Assembly: GCA_027364825.1 (NCBI GenBank)
Contig: DAHXOM010000019.1
Location: 1-7,877 of the forward strand
Source of the DNA: a bacterium
Lineage (GTDB): Bacteria > JAMCPX01
Direction of reading: 5' to 3'
Length of the DNA: 7,877 nt
Both the position numbers and the translations under genes were made by a program. Under the pieces are notes generated by a model. The model was not told the DNA's origin, did no database searches, and worked only from the letters and a program-made list of their open reading frames with translations. Within the stretch, counting starts at the first letter, position 1. Every line of letters starts with the position of its first letter. This document shows, one piece after another, positions 1-7,585 of the stretch.

Positions 1-17
1 GGTTTATTGCATTATTT

Positions 18-23
18 TATAAT
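18..23 (+). promoter_or_regulatory. Possible -10 element upstream of the TPR gene
   Basis: A perfect TATAAT lies in the AT-rich 75-base leader, 52 bases upstream of the GTG start of the giant TPR gene. A -35 box at normal spacing would fall at or before the first base of the window, so it cannot be examined. The surrounding sequence is very AT-rich, so chance occurrence is plausible. No operator-like inverted repeat was seen in the leader. This is a weak call based on one hexamer only. Confidence 0.25.
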
Positions 24-75
24 ATTTTCGCTTAAAAAGCTAAAACATTATCTGATTTGATCTGGAATATACAGG

Positions 76-3000
76 GTGGATAACCTTACCTATTATCTTG
101 AAATACTGAAGCTTGAACCGGAAAATATCTCTGCATTAAAAGGGCTCACAGAGATATACAAAGCACAAGAACAATGGGACAAGCTTATAGAAATGTATGA
201 AAAGCTGTTCAGTTGTTCCCAGGATGACGATGAACGCATAAACTACATCATAGAAGCGGCAGATACCTATTACTATAAGTTGACCGATATGAACAAGTCT
301 ATGGAGTTTTATCTTGATGCACTTGAGCTCAACCCCTATGAAGAAAATGTCGTCGGCAAAGTAAAAGAGATCCTTGAGAAATCCAAAGACATGTCCGGAC
401 TCAATATCCTGCTCGAAGGCGAGTGCCTTTTATCGAAAGACGCGGAACGGGTTCATGAGACCACCAATATGCTGGTAAACAACTATGTACAGCTTGGTAG
501 ATATGATGAGGCATTATCCCTGCTTTCACGATCAACCTCCCCGCTGTATCAGACCGCAAAGCAGCTATATGACAAACTACTGGAGAACAACCTGCTTTCG
601 AGGATTGTAGAATACAAAGATCTATTTATAAACGCCTTTGCCTCTCATGAAGAACTCGCCAACCTTTACAATTCACTTGCAGGCATTTATGAAGAAACCC
701 TGAATGACCTCTACGAGACCGCGTATAATTATGAGATGGCTCTGGCATCAGATGCTGCAAATCAACAACAAATTGTTCAAAAACTAAGCCGGATATACAC
801 CTCACTTGACGAACCTGTACTGCTGTTGTCCATCCTGTTAAAGATGAAGGACAATGCTACTCCGGAAGAAGCATTCGAGTCCGATAAGAGCATAGGGTTA
901 TGCTACCTAAGGCTCGAGGATACCGTCTCCGCCCTTCCCTTCCTTAAAAATGCCCTGTCGGAAAAATCCAATGACAAAACATTACTGTACACAACGCTTG
1001 ATGTGTATACGCGGCTTGGGGCATCGGAAGACATCACCGGCACCTTAAAAAAACTTATCGACGTCGAGGATGACAACGACAAAAGGACAATCCTTTTAAA
1101 AAGAGCAATCCCCCTGTTTATGGAAAAAAGGGATTACGACACTGCCAAACAACTGATACCCGCGCTCGTTGACATAACAGGGGATCAATCCGGCTATCAA
1201 TTGCTCGAACGGATATACAGGGATACGGAAGATTATAATAGTCTCGTGACTTTTTACCTTGAAAGACTCAATGGGAAAGAGGACCAAAAGGATTCCGCAC
1301 CGCTATGGGCTTCTCTCGGCGAAGCATATCTTAAAGGATTTTCTCATTACGAATATGCACTGGACAGTTATACAAGGGCATCAACGCTGGATCCGGACAA
1401 TATGTTTTACAGGGAAAAGCTGGCAACCCTTTACTCGTCATCGGAGAAATGGCCGGAAGCGGAACAGGCTCTGCTGAAACTTTTGCCTTCGGTGACTGAC
1501 AGCAACAAAAAATTATCGTTCCAGCTTGCACTCGGGGACATATATCTTTCTCGAATAATAAATTATGATAATGCGATCGGATTATATCATGAGATACTCT
1601 CTTCCGATCCTCAAAATGAGACGGCCATATCCGCACTGGAAAGGATCTACAGGGAAACCGGCAATTACACGGAACTTGCATCGATACTTGAAATGAAATT
1701 ACCTATAGCGGAGAGTAAATACGATATTCTGGCGGAACTCGGCTCCCTGCTGTTTGACAGGGGAATTGATATCAAAAAAGCCCAGGAATACCTCTGGCAG
1801 GCACTCGAATCAAACCCGCAGGCAAGTTATGTAATAGATGTTTTAAAAAGATTATATGAAACAACGGGAGACTATACAGGTTTTGAAAGACTGTATTCTT
1901 TTCTGATCGATAAAACAAATGCTTCCCAAGAAACAAAAACAGAACTTCTCCTGAAGCTCGCCCATATCAGGAATGAAAAGCTTGCCGTACCCGACAGGGC
2001 AATCGCAACATTTGAACAGGTACTCTTCTTGGAGCCGGACAATCCAGACGCCAATTTGTCCCTTGCAATGCTCTACTTCAATGCCGGTATATGGGAAAAA
2101 GCAGAACCTCGCTTCAGTTTCTCTATAAACCGTAACAGCGTTGAACCGGGGCAACTGCCGGAGTTCTCGTTCAAGTATGCAAGGGTCCTCGATAAGCTGG
2201 GAAGACAACAGGACTCATTACAATTCTATAAAAATGCTTTTGACCTGAACAGCGGCGAAAAGCGGTATGCAGAGGCATACGGATATTCTGCCTACGCAAA
2301 CCACGCTTATGAAGCGGCTATTGAGGCATTTGAGACGTTGATAAAGATATCGGCAGATATCGATAATATCTATGAGATTTATAGTAAACTGGCAACTGCG
2401 TATGAAGACAAGAAGGATTACAGGGCTGCATCCGTTTATCTTATGAAACTGACGGAACATGAACCGTCAAACAGGGATTACTTCAAATGGCTGGAAAGGC
2501 TGTGTACCCTGGGCAGGGATTATGCCCTGCTTGCAAGCGTTCTGAAGAAAGAGTCCGAACTCAGTACCTCTGATGAAGATAGAATTGCCCTGAGCCTGAG
2601 ACGTGCCTCAATACAGGAAGAAAACCTCGGTGACCTCGCATCCGCGGTCAGGACACTCGAAGATCTGATACAGACCGGGAAGAGAAATGTTGATATCTAT
2701 CGTAAATTAGCTTCCCTGTTCAAAAAGCAGAACAACACCAGAGATTTGATACCGGCAATACAGGAAACACTGAAATTCGAAATATCCGGCGATCAAAAGG
2801 TTGATTTATTACTCGAACTTGCAGAGCTATCCACGGATGACAAAGAAAAAGCAATTGCCATCTATAAAGATGTACTTGTTTTAGAGCCGGAAAATAATGC
2901 CGCATTCGCCTCTCTTTCTAAAATGTATGAAACGGGAAACGATTATAAGGCTTTATCGGTAATCTATGATGACAGACTCTCGCACCTTCAGCCATCCGAA

Positions 3001-5517
3001 GAAAAAATAGTGCTGCAAAAAAGGCTTGCAGTCATAAAAGCAGAAAATTTGAATGATGCGAAGGGAGCGATAGCCTTGTATCAGGACATATTAAATTTTA
3101 AATCATCAGATATCGGGACGTACCAGGCATTAGAATCATTACTGTTACAACAGGGCGAGTTCCGGAGCTTGAACGAACTGTATAAAAACGCTGCAAAAAA
3201 TATTGAAAAGCGGGAGATAAAGCTCGATTATCTCACGAAATCGGCAGAGCTTCTGGTCAATACGTTAAAAGACGAAAAGGGAGCAATCCAGTCATACGAG
3301 GCTGTTCTGGGTATAGACAAAACAAACAGCGATATACTGATAAAAACAGCAAGACTGGCGGTGTCCCAGCAGATGTATGATAAGGCCATGACATTTTATA
3401 AAGAGACAGTCGCGCTGACCGGTATACCGGATGAAACCAGGGCAGAAATAAACTTTGAATATGGAGGAGTCTTAAAAGGCAGGGCGCCCGAAAACGATGT
3501 TTATCTGGCTTACAGGTCTGCCTACAACTTAAACCCGTCCAATATCGATTACCGGCTTGCGTACGGTGAATCCGCCTATGCCGTCGGACTGTACAAGGAA
3601 GCATACGATGCATTAAAAAACATAACATACGCCCATGAACAAGAGTTTACTCCGGAACAGCTGTTTCCGCTCTATAAAATACTCTCGGACATATCAAAGA
3701 GGCTTGGCAACATTCAGCAGGCTGTAGAATACCTGCTCAGAGCAGTCGATATCAACAATAAGGACATGGAAAGCCTGATAATGCTCGATGAACTTACTTC
3801 AACCCTGGGTAACTACGAGCTCGAGATAGAGGTACTCATGAAATTAGCGGCACTGATCCCGAAGCCCGTGGACAGGGCACAGGTATTGATTAAGGTTGCG
3901 AAGTTAAAACACGACAAGACCTATGATCTGAACGGTGCAATCCCTCTGTTACGGGAAGCAATGACGATATTGCCGGACGACACTCAAATATGCAATGAGC
4001 TTATCCAGATATACCGGGAGCAATCCAATGTCGACAATGAAATAGAGATACTTTTGAAACTCCTCAAGATCGAAAAAAACAATGCCTCTTTTGTTGCCGC
4101 AGCGATGAGACTGGGAGATATATACATTGAATTCAAAAATGACATGGACACGGCAAAGAAATATTATCTCGAGGCCTTGAAAAAAGAACCATCATCCATA
4201 CCGGTACTCAGGGGTTTAGGAAAGATATTTGAACTTCAGGGTAATCTGGCAGGGAAAGCAGACCTTTACCAGAAGTTCATCAAGATCCTTCTGCCGAAAG
4301 AACCGAAGAGTATACTCCCGTTGATAAAAGAGCTCGCTGAACTCTATGCAACAAAATTAAACAATAACGAGCTCGCCATACAGCAGTATCAGACCGTACT
4401 CAATGTAGAACCATCGGATGTTCATGCGCATTGTTCTCTTGCGGAACTGTTTTCCAAAAACAAAACAATGATATCGGATGCTGTGCGCGAGTACGGGATC
4501 GTGCTGAAGTATACCCCGGGAAATATCCCAGCTATAAGGTTCCTTGCCAAATTTTATGAACTGAAAAAAGACTATGACCGGGTATTCTTATACTGGAGCA
4601 CCCTGAAATTGCTCGGAGAAGAAAAAGACCTTGAACGGATATTCGTAGAGGCAAACAAAAACAAACAGCCCCGTCAGCCGAAGCTGCCCATAACGGACGA
4701 TCTCTTCCTTTCTCATATTATGCACATCAAAACAAGAGGCCCCTTGAAAGACATTCTCAATGCATTTCCCGACTACGGAGGAAGTATATTCAAACCGGAT
4801 GTAAAGCTGTACGGCGCCGGAAAACATGAAAGGATAACAACAAAATCCACCTCCTGGCAGGAATACGGTCCCCTGTTACAATTACTCGGCATCAAGGATA
4901 TCGATATTTATCAGACAACAAAGGGTAACTACAAACTCATCATTGAAAATACGGATCCCCCCTCGTTGATCCTCAACATCGCTTCTTTATCGGATTTCTC
5001 TGCCCAGGAAAGGTCTTTTATAGTAACAGAATATTTAACTTACATAAGATCCGGCTTTGTATTGCCGATAAAACTGGGAAAACAAAAGTTCGCTCTGTTT
5101 ATCCATGCATTGATTAAGATCTTAAGCCCGGCAACGCCGACTCCCGATGATAAAGACCCGAACCTCCAGACGGTCTCAAATGCTCTCAACAGCGTGCTGA
5201 CGAAAAAACAACGGACCGCCCTTGATGAACCCATAAAGAAATATCTTAAGATGCCGGAAAACTATCTTGATGAATGGTTTAAAGGTATCGAAATGACCGG
5301 TGCCAGAACAGGGGCATTTATTATAGGCGATACCGAACCGGTATTCTCCTCGCTCGTAAAATGGCATATAGGCGATGGATCGCTCCTATCGAACAAAGAG
5401 AAAAGAAAAGACATTTTTACTTCATCCGAGCTCATGCAGGACATACTTCAATTCTATCTTTCGGACGGCCACTTCCTTTTAAGAAACAAACTGGGAATGT
5501 CCATACTCTCTGTATAA
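76..5517 (+). CDS. Giant tetratricopeptide-repeat scaffold protein with a conserved-type C-terminal domain
   Basis: This 1813-residue protein starts at GTG; an in-frame TGA at 58-60 leaves no usual upstream start, and a weak GGA lies nine bases before it. No signal peptide or membrane segment is visible, so it is probably cytoplasmic. Residues 1 to about 1510 are tandem TPR-like helical hairpins. Two forms alternate in modules of roughly 70 residues: one opens with LxPxN and continues AxxxLxxLY (for example near residues 13, 439, 653, 936 and 1443), the other carries a KLxDxxxAIxxYxxVL pattern. Residues from about 1520 to 1813 are a non-TPR domain with the segments YIRSGFVLP (1656-1664) and EWFKGIEMTGARTGAF (1733-1748). 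I recall similar C-termini on long TPR proteins of Myxococcota/Desulfobacterota-type bacteria. TPR arrays usually bind proteins, so a scaffold role is inferred; no substrate or enzymatic function can be assigned. It is the first gene of an apparent operon with heptose genes. Confidence 0.93.
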   Translation: MDNLTYYLEILKLEPENISALKGLTEIYKAQEQWDKLIEMYEKLFSCSQDDDERINYIIEAADTYYYKLTDMNKSMEFYLDALELNPYEENVVGKVKEILEKSKDMSGLNILLEGECLLSKDAERVHETTNMLVNNYVQLGRYDEALSLLSRSTSPLYQTAKQLYDKLLENNLLSRIVEYKDLFINAFASHEELANLYNSLAGIYEETLNDLYETAYNYEMALASDAANQQQIVQKLSRIYTSLDEPVLLLSILLKMKDNATPEEAFESDKSIGLCYLRLEDTVSALPFLKNALSEKSNDKTLLYTTLDVYTRLGASEDITGTLKKLIDVEDDNDKRTILLKRAIPLFMEKRDYDTAKQLIPALVDITGDQSGYQLLERIYRDTEDYNSLVTFYLERLNGKEDQKDSAPLWASLGEAYLKGFSHYEYALDSYTRASTLDPDNMFYREKLATLYSSSEKWPEAEQALLKLLPSVTDSNKKLSFQLALGDIYLSRIINYDNAIGLYHEILSSDPQNETAISALERIYRETGNYTELASILEMKLPIAESKYDILAELGSLLFDRGIDIKKAQEYLWQALESNPQASYVIDVLKRLYETTGDYTGFERLYSFLIDKTNASQETKTELLLKLAHIRNEKLAVPDRAIATFEQVLFLEPDNPDANLSLAMLYFNAGIWEKAEPRFSFSINRNSVEPGQLPEFSFKYARVLDKLGRQQDSLQFYKNAFDLNSGEKRYAEAYGYSAYANHAYEAAIEAFETLIKISADIDNIYEIYSKLATAYEDKKDYRAASVYLMKLTEHEPSNRDYFKWLERLCTLGRDYALLASVLKKESELSTSDEDRIALSLRRASIQEENLGDLASAVRTLEDLIQTGKRNVDIYRKLASLFKKQNNTRDLIPAIQETLKFEISGDQKVDLLLELAELSTDDKEKAIAIYKDVLVLEPENNAAFASLSKMYETGNDYKALSVIYDDRLSHLQPSEEKIVLQKRLAVIKAENLNDAKGAIALYQDILNFKSSDIGTYQALESLLLQQGEFRSLNELYKNAAKNIEKREIKLDYLTKSAELLVNTLKDEKGAIQSYEAVLGIDKTNSDILIKTARLAVSQQMYDKAMTFYKETVALTGIPDETRAEINFEYGGVLKGRAPENDVYLAYRSAYNLNPSNIDYRLAYGESAYAVGLYKEAYDALKNITYAHEQEFTPEQLFPLYKILSDISKRLGNIQQAVEYLLRAVDINNKDMESLIMLDELTSTLGNYELEIEVLMKLAALIPKPVDRAQVLIKVAKLKHDKTYDLNGAIPLLREAMTILPDDTQICNELIQIYREQSNVDNEIEILLKLLKIEKNNASFVAAAMRLGDIYIEFKNDMDTAKKYYLEALKKEPSSIPVLRGLGKIFELQGNLAGKADLYQKFIKILLPKEPKSILPLIKELAELYATKLNNNELAIQQYQTVLNVEPSDVHAHCSLAELFSKNKTMISDAVREYGIVLKYTPGNIPAIRFLAKFYELKKDYDRVFLYWSTLKLLGEEKDLERIFVEANKNKQPRQPKLPITDDLFLSHIMHIKTRGPLKDILNAFPDYGGSIFKPDVKLYGAGKHERITTKSTSWQEYGPLLQLLGIKDIDIYQTTKGNYKLIIENTDPPSLILNIASLSDFSAQERSFIVTEYLTYIRSGFVLPIKLGKQKFALFIHALIKILSPATPTPDDKDPNLQTVSNALNSVLTKKQRTALDEPIKKYLKMPENYLDEWFKGIEMTGARTGAFIIGDTEPVFSSLVKWHIGDGSLLSNKEKRKDIFTSSELMQDILQFYLSDGHFLLRNKLGMSILSV

Positions 5518-5521
5518 TATG
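5515..5521 (+). promoter_or_regulatory. Stop-start junction with probable translational coupling
   Basis: The TAA of the TPR gene (5515-5517) is followed after one base by the ATG of the glycosyltransferase (5519-5521). No Shine-Dalgarno sequence lies at useful distance: the nearest purine run, GGGAA at 5493-5497, ends 21 bases before the ATG. Initiation therefore probably depends on ribosomes terminating on the TPR gene, which would tie transferase output to translation of the giant protein. The spacing is seen; the coupling is inferred. Confidence 0.5.
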
Positions 5522-6562
5522 GATCGTTTTCTTTTTATAAGGTTCGGTTCAATCGGTAATACCCTCGTGAGCATTCCGGCGGTACGGGCACTGCGGAAAG
5601 CATATCCTTCTGCCTTCATAGCTATGGTTGTTTCACCAGGTATTGATGAACTTTTGAGCGATATACCCTGGATCAATGAGCTGATAGTGTACGATATGCA
5701 CGGTGCTCATAAAAGCCTCTATGCTTATCTCCGTTTTATCCATGAACTGAGAAAAAAGCGCTTTGACACTGCCATTCTGTTGAAACGGTTCTTGCGCAGC
5801 GAACTGATCGGAATGCTTGCGGGTGCCAAAAGAAGGATCGGATTTGAAACCGACGGGAAATCCAATTTTCTGACCGATCGCGTCCCCTATGCCGAAGATA
5901 CCAATATCGTTGAACTGAATATGATGCTGTTGAAACCTCTCGGCATCCACAGCACGGATCTTTCGCTCGAACTCGATCTCCGCAATTGTGCAGACTATAA
6001 AATTATGCGTCTTGTACATGAATTGGAATCAAAGGGCCGTCCGTGGTATGCTGTTTTGCACCCCGGGGGAAAAACAGTCCAGGGCGCCGGCTTGAGTGTC
6101 AGCAATTGCGCAAAGATCATATCCAGGCTTGCAGGACAATTCAATCTCTCCTGTTTCGTCGTCGGCGACAACTCGGACTCTGCTGCGATCGAGGCAATAG
6201 TAAAACAATCGGATACTGCCAATCCGCCCTTTACAGCCGTCGGGCTTCCTTTAAAAGAGCTCGGCTGTTTAATACAACATGCCACTCTCTTCATCGGTAA
6301 TGACAGCGGGCCGTGCCATATAGCAGATGCAGTCGGTACACCCGGTATCATACTGTACCCTCCCCTGTACAACCTCGGAGAGCACCTGATAAAATGGAAA
6401 CCGGCAGGTGACAACTATATTGCAATCACTCCGAAAAAATCATGCGAGACCTGTGATGAATATCCCTGTAAAGACCGAGTGAAGATCCGGTGTATTGAAG
6501 ATATTGATATTGAGCCCATTTTCAATTATACAGAGCAAATCTTAACCAAGAGGAATGTATGA
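5519..6562 (+). CDS. Glycosyltransferase family 9 protein, heptosyltransferase-like (WaaC/WaaF family)
   Basis: This 347-residue soluble protein has the length and two-domain GT-B layout of family 9 transferases, which typically move heptose from ADP-heptose onto the lipopolysaccharide inner core at the cytoplasmic face of the inner membrane. The N-terminal half opens with the family signature FIRFGSIGNTLVSIPAVRALR-like segment (residues 6-26). The C-terminal half has HPGGK (181-185) and the nucleotide-sugar motif GNDSGPCHIADAVGTPG (260-276, with D262 and H267). A Cys cluster follows (C309, C312, C317, C325), as in many family 9 members. Two features are unusual: N14 stands where WaaC/WaaF have a conserved Asp, and the usual K-x-W-P after HPGG is absent. 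The acceptor and even the donor sugar therefore remain open. The start is fixed by the N-terminal signature immediately after the ATG. It is flanked by the TPR gene and overlaps the heptose kinase gene by four bases. Confidence 0.9.
   Translation: MDRFLFIRFGSIGNTLVSIPAVRALRKAYPSAFIAMVVSPGIDELLSDIPWINELIVYDMHGAHKSLYAYLRFIHELRKKRFDTAILLKRFLRSELIGMLAGAKRRIGFETDGKSNFLTDRVPYAEDTNIVELNMMLLKPLGIHSTDLSLELDLRNCADYKIMRLVHELESKGRPWYAVLHPGGKTVQGAGLSVSNCAKIISRLAGQFNLSCFVVGDNSDSAAIEAIVKQSDTANPPFTAVGLPLKELGCLIQHATLFIGNDSGPCHIADAVGTPGIILYPPLYNLGEHLIKWKPAGDNYIAITPKKSCETCDEYPCKDRVKIRCIEDIDIEPIFNYTEQILTKRNV
6549..6554 (+). promoter_or_regulatory. Ribosome binding site of the heptose kinase gene
   Basis: AGAGGA lies inside the last codons of the glycosyltransferase, four bases before the ATG at 6559. 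It supports this start, which overlaps the upstream TGA as ATGA. The start is also supported because the PfkB-type strand begins about 18 residues in, as is usual for HldA proteins. Confidence 0.65.
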
Positions 6563-7548
6563 ATGATAATAATAAATTGTTGAAGCTGATTAACAAATTT
6601 AACAGGGGTAAAATCCTCGTCATCGGAGATATAATGCTTGATGAGTTTGTATGGGGAAAAGTATCCCGCATATCCCCCGAGGCACCGGTACCGGTGGTAG
6701 AAGTGACGAAAGAGAATATCATGCTCGGCGGTGCGGCAAACGTGCTGAAGAACATACATGCACTCGGCGGGCAGGCGATGCTGCTCGGGGTTATCGGAAG
6801 GGATTACAACGGCGAGCGCTTCATGGAAATAGTACGGGAAGGCGGCTACAGGACCGATGGTATCATCGTGGACGAGGCAAGACGAACATCGATAAAAACC
6901 AGGGTGGTGGCACAGCATCAGCAGGTGGTCAGATTTGACAGAGAATCAAGAGACGATCTTTCAAAAAAAACCTACAAGAAGATTATAGAACTGCTGTTGT
7001 CCATGTCATCGGAATTCGATGCCGTCATCGTATCGGATTACGGCAAGGGCTTAATCAACAGAGGTATCGTTTCCACGATACTCCGGTTTAAGAAGAAAAA
7101 CGGTCTTATAGTATCCGTCGATCCCAAGATCAGAAACTTCAGGTTCTACAAAGGCGTTACCGTGATCACCCCGAACCAGAAAGAGGCTGAAGAGGCATGC
7201 GGTTTTGAAATAAATTCCTCGAAATCGCTCATGAAGGCCGGGATGCACCTGCTCAAAAGATACGAAACAGATGCAATATTGATAACAAGGGGCGAGTATG
7301 GCATGAGCCTGTTCCAGAAAGATGGTACGGTTAAGCACATACCGACCATAGCAAAAGAGGTGTACGATGTTACCGGTGCAGGAGATACGGTAATTTCAGC
7401 CCTTTCTCTTTCTCTCGCCGTAAAAGCAACGTGGATCGATGCCTGTATCATATCGAATCATGCTGCGGGAATAGTCGTGGGTAAACTGGGCACAGCAACA
7501 GCTTCAGCAAAAGAGCTTACCGTATCGATTGAAAACTCCCCGGAATAG
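6559..7548 (+). CDS. hldA: D-glycero-beta-D-manno-heptose-7-phosphate kinase, single-domain (RfaE domain I)
   Basis: This enzyme phosphorylates D-glycero-D-manno-heptose 7-phosphate at C1 with ATP, giving the 1,7-bisphosphate on the route to ADP-heptose for lipopolysaccharide core. It belongs to the PfkB/ribokinase superfamily. Visible motifs are GDIMLDEFVWG (23-33), SRISPEAPVPVVEV (36-49), LGGAANV (56-62), the heptose-kinase-type segment QHQQVVRFDRE (119-129), VSDYGKG (158-164), VDPK (187-190), TPNQKEAE (204-211) and the anion-hole/catalytic motif DVTGAGD (270-276), with D276 as expected general base. All key residues appear intact. At 329 residues it matches the kinase domain alone; the C-terminal cytidylyltransferase-like domain of fused HldE is absent, so the adenylyltransferase (HldC) must be encoded elsewhere. 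It overlaps the family 9 transferase gene by four bases and is the last plus-strand gene here. Related PfkB sugar kinases are the main alternative, but the SRISPEAPVPV motif favours HldA. Confidence 0.93.
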   Translation: MNDNNKLLKLINKFNRGKILVIGDIMLDEFVWGKVSRISPEAPVPVVEVTKENIMLGGAANVLKNIHALGGQAMLLGVIGRDYNGERFMEIVREGGYRTDGIIVDEARRTSIKTRVVAQHQQVVRFDRESRDDLSKKTYKKIIELLLSMSSEFDAVIVSDYGKGLINRGIVSTILRFKKKNGLIVSVDPKIRNFRFYKGVTVITPNQKEAEEACGFEINSSKSLMKAGMHLLKRYETDAILITRGEYGMSLFQKDGTVKHIPTIAKEVYDVTGAGDTVISALSLSLAVKATWIDACIISNHAAGIVVGKLGTATASAKELTVSIENSPE

Positions 7549-7585
7549 TTATTATAAGAGCTTGTATTTTCTTATCTTGTAATAA
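7549..7585. repeat. AT-rich inverted repeat at the convergent gene ends
   Basis: TTATTATAAGA at 7549-7559 and TCTTGTAATAA at 7575-7585 can pair over 11 positions, with one G-U wobble in the plus-strand transcript, around a 15-base loop. The repeat starts just after the kinase stop and covers the last codons of the minus-strand regulator gene. The stem is almost entirely A-U and no T-tract follows on either strand, so it is not a classical intrinsic terminator. It may be weakly functional as a shared transcript 3' end, or simply reflect AT-rich coding sequence. Confidence 0.3.

Noticed and set aside
1..60. Open frame reaching a TGA at 58-60 as the possible tail of an upstream gene
   Set aside because: Only 19 codons are visible and the translated sequence is low-complexity hydrophobic/Lys with no recognisable pattern; the AT-rich leader explains it as well.
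742..758. CTGGCATCAGATGCTGC as a possible sigma-54 promoter
   Set aside because: The GG to GC spacing is 8 or 11 bases instead of the required 10, and it lies deep inside TPR coding sequence.
1331..1681. 116-residue minus-strand open frame inside the TPR gene
   Set aside because: It lies wholly antisense to a strongly supported coding region, is rich in Cys, Pro and His as expected of a shadow frame, and shows no domain.
3257..3628. 123-residue minus-strand open frame inside the TPR gene
   Set aside because: It is antisense to clear TPR coding sequence, and its Arg/Cys/His-rich composition is typical of a shadow frame.
5513..5518. TATAAT immediately before the transferase ATG, as a possible internal promoter
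   Set aside because: It overlaps the TPR stop codon, would place the transcription start inside the transferase coding sequence, and has no -35-like hexamer at 16-18 bases upstream.
5995..6414. 139-residue minus-strand open frame inside the transferase gene
   Set aside because: It is antisense to conserved family 9 motifs, has no recognisable domain and no plausible ribosome binding context.
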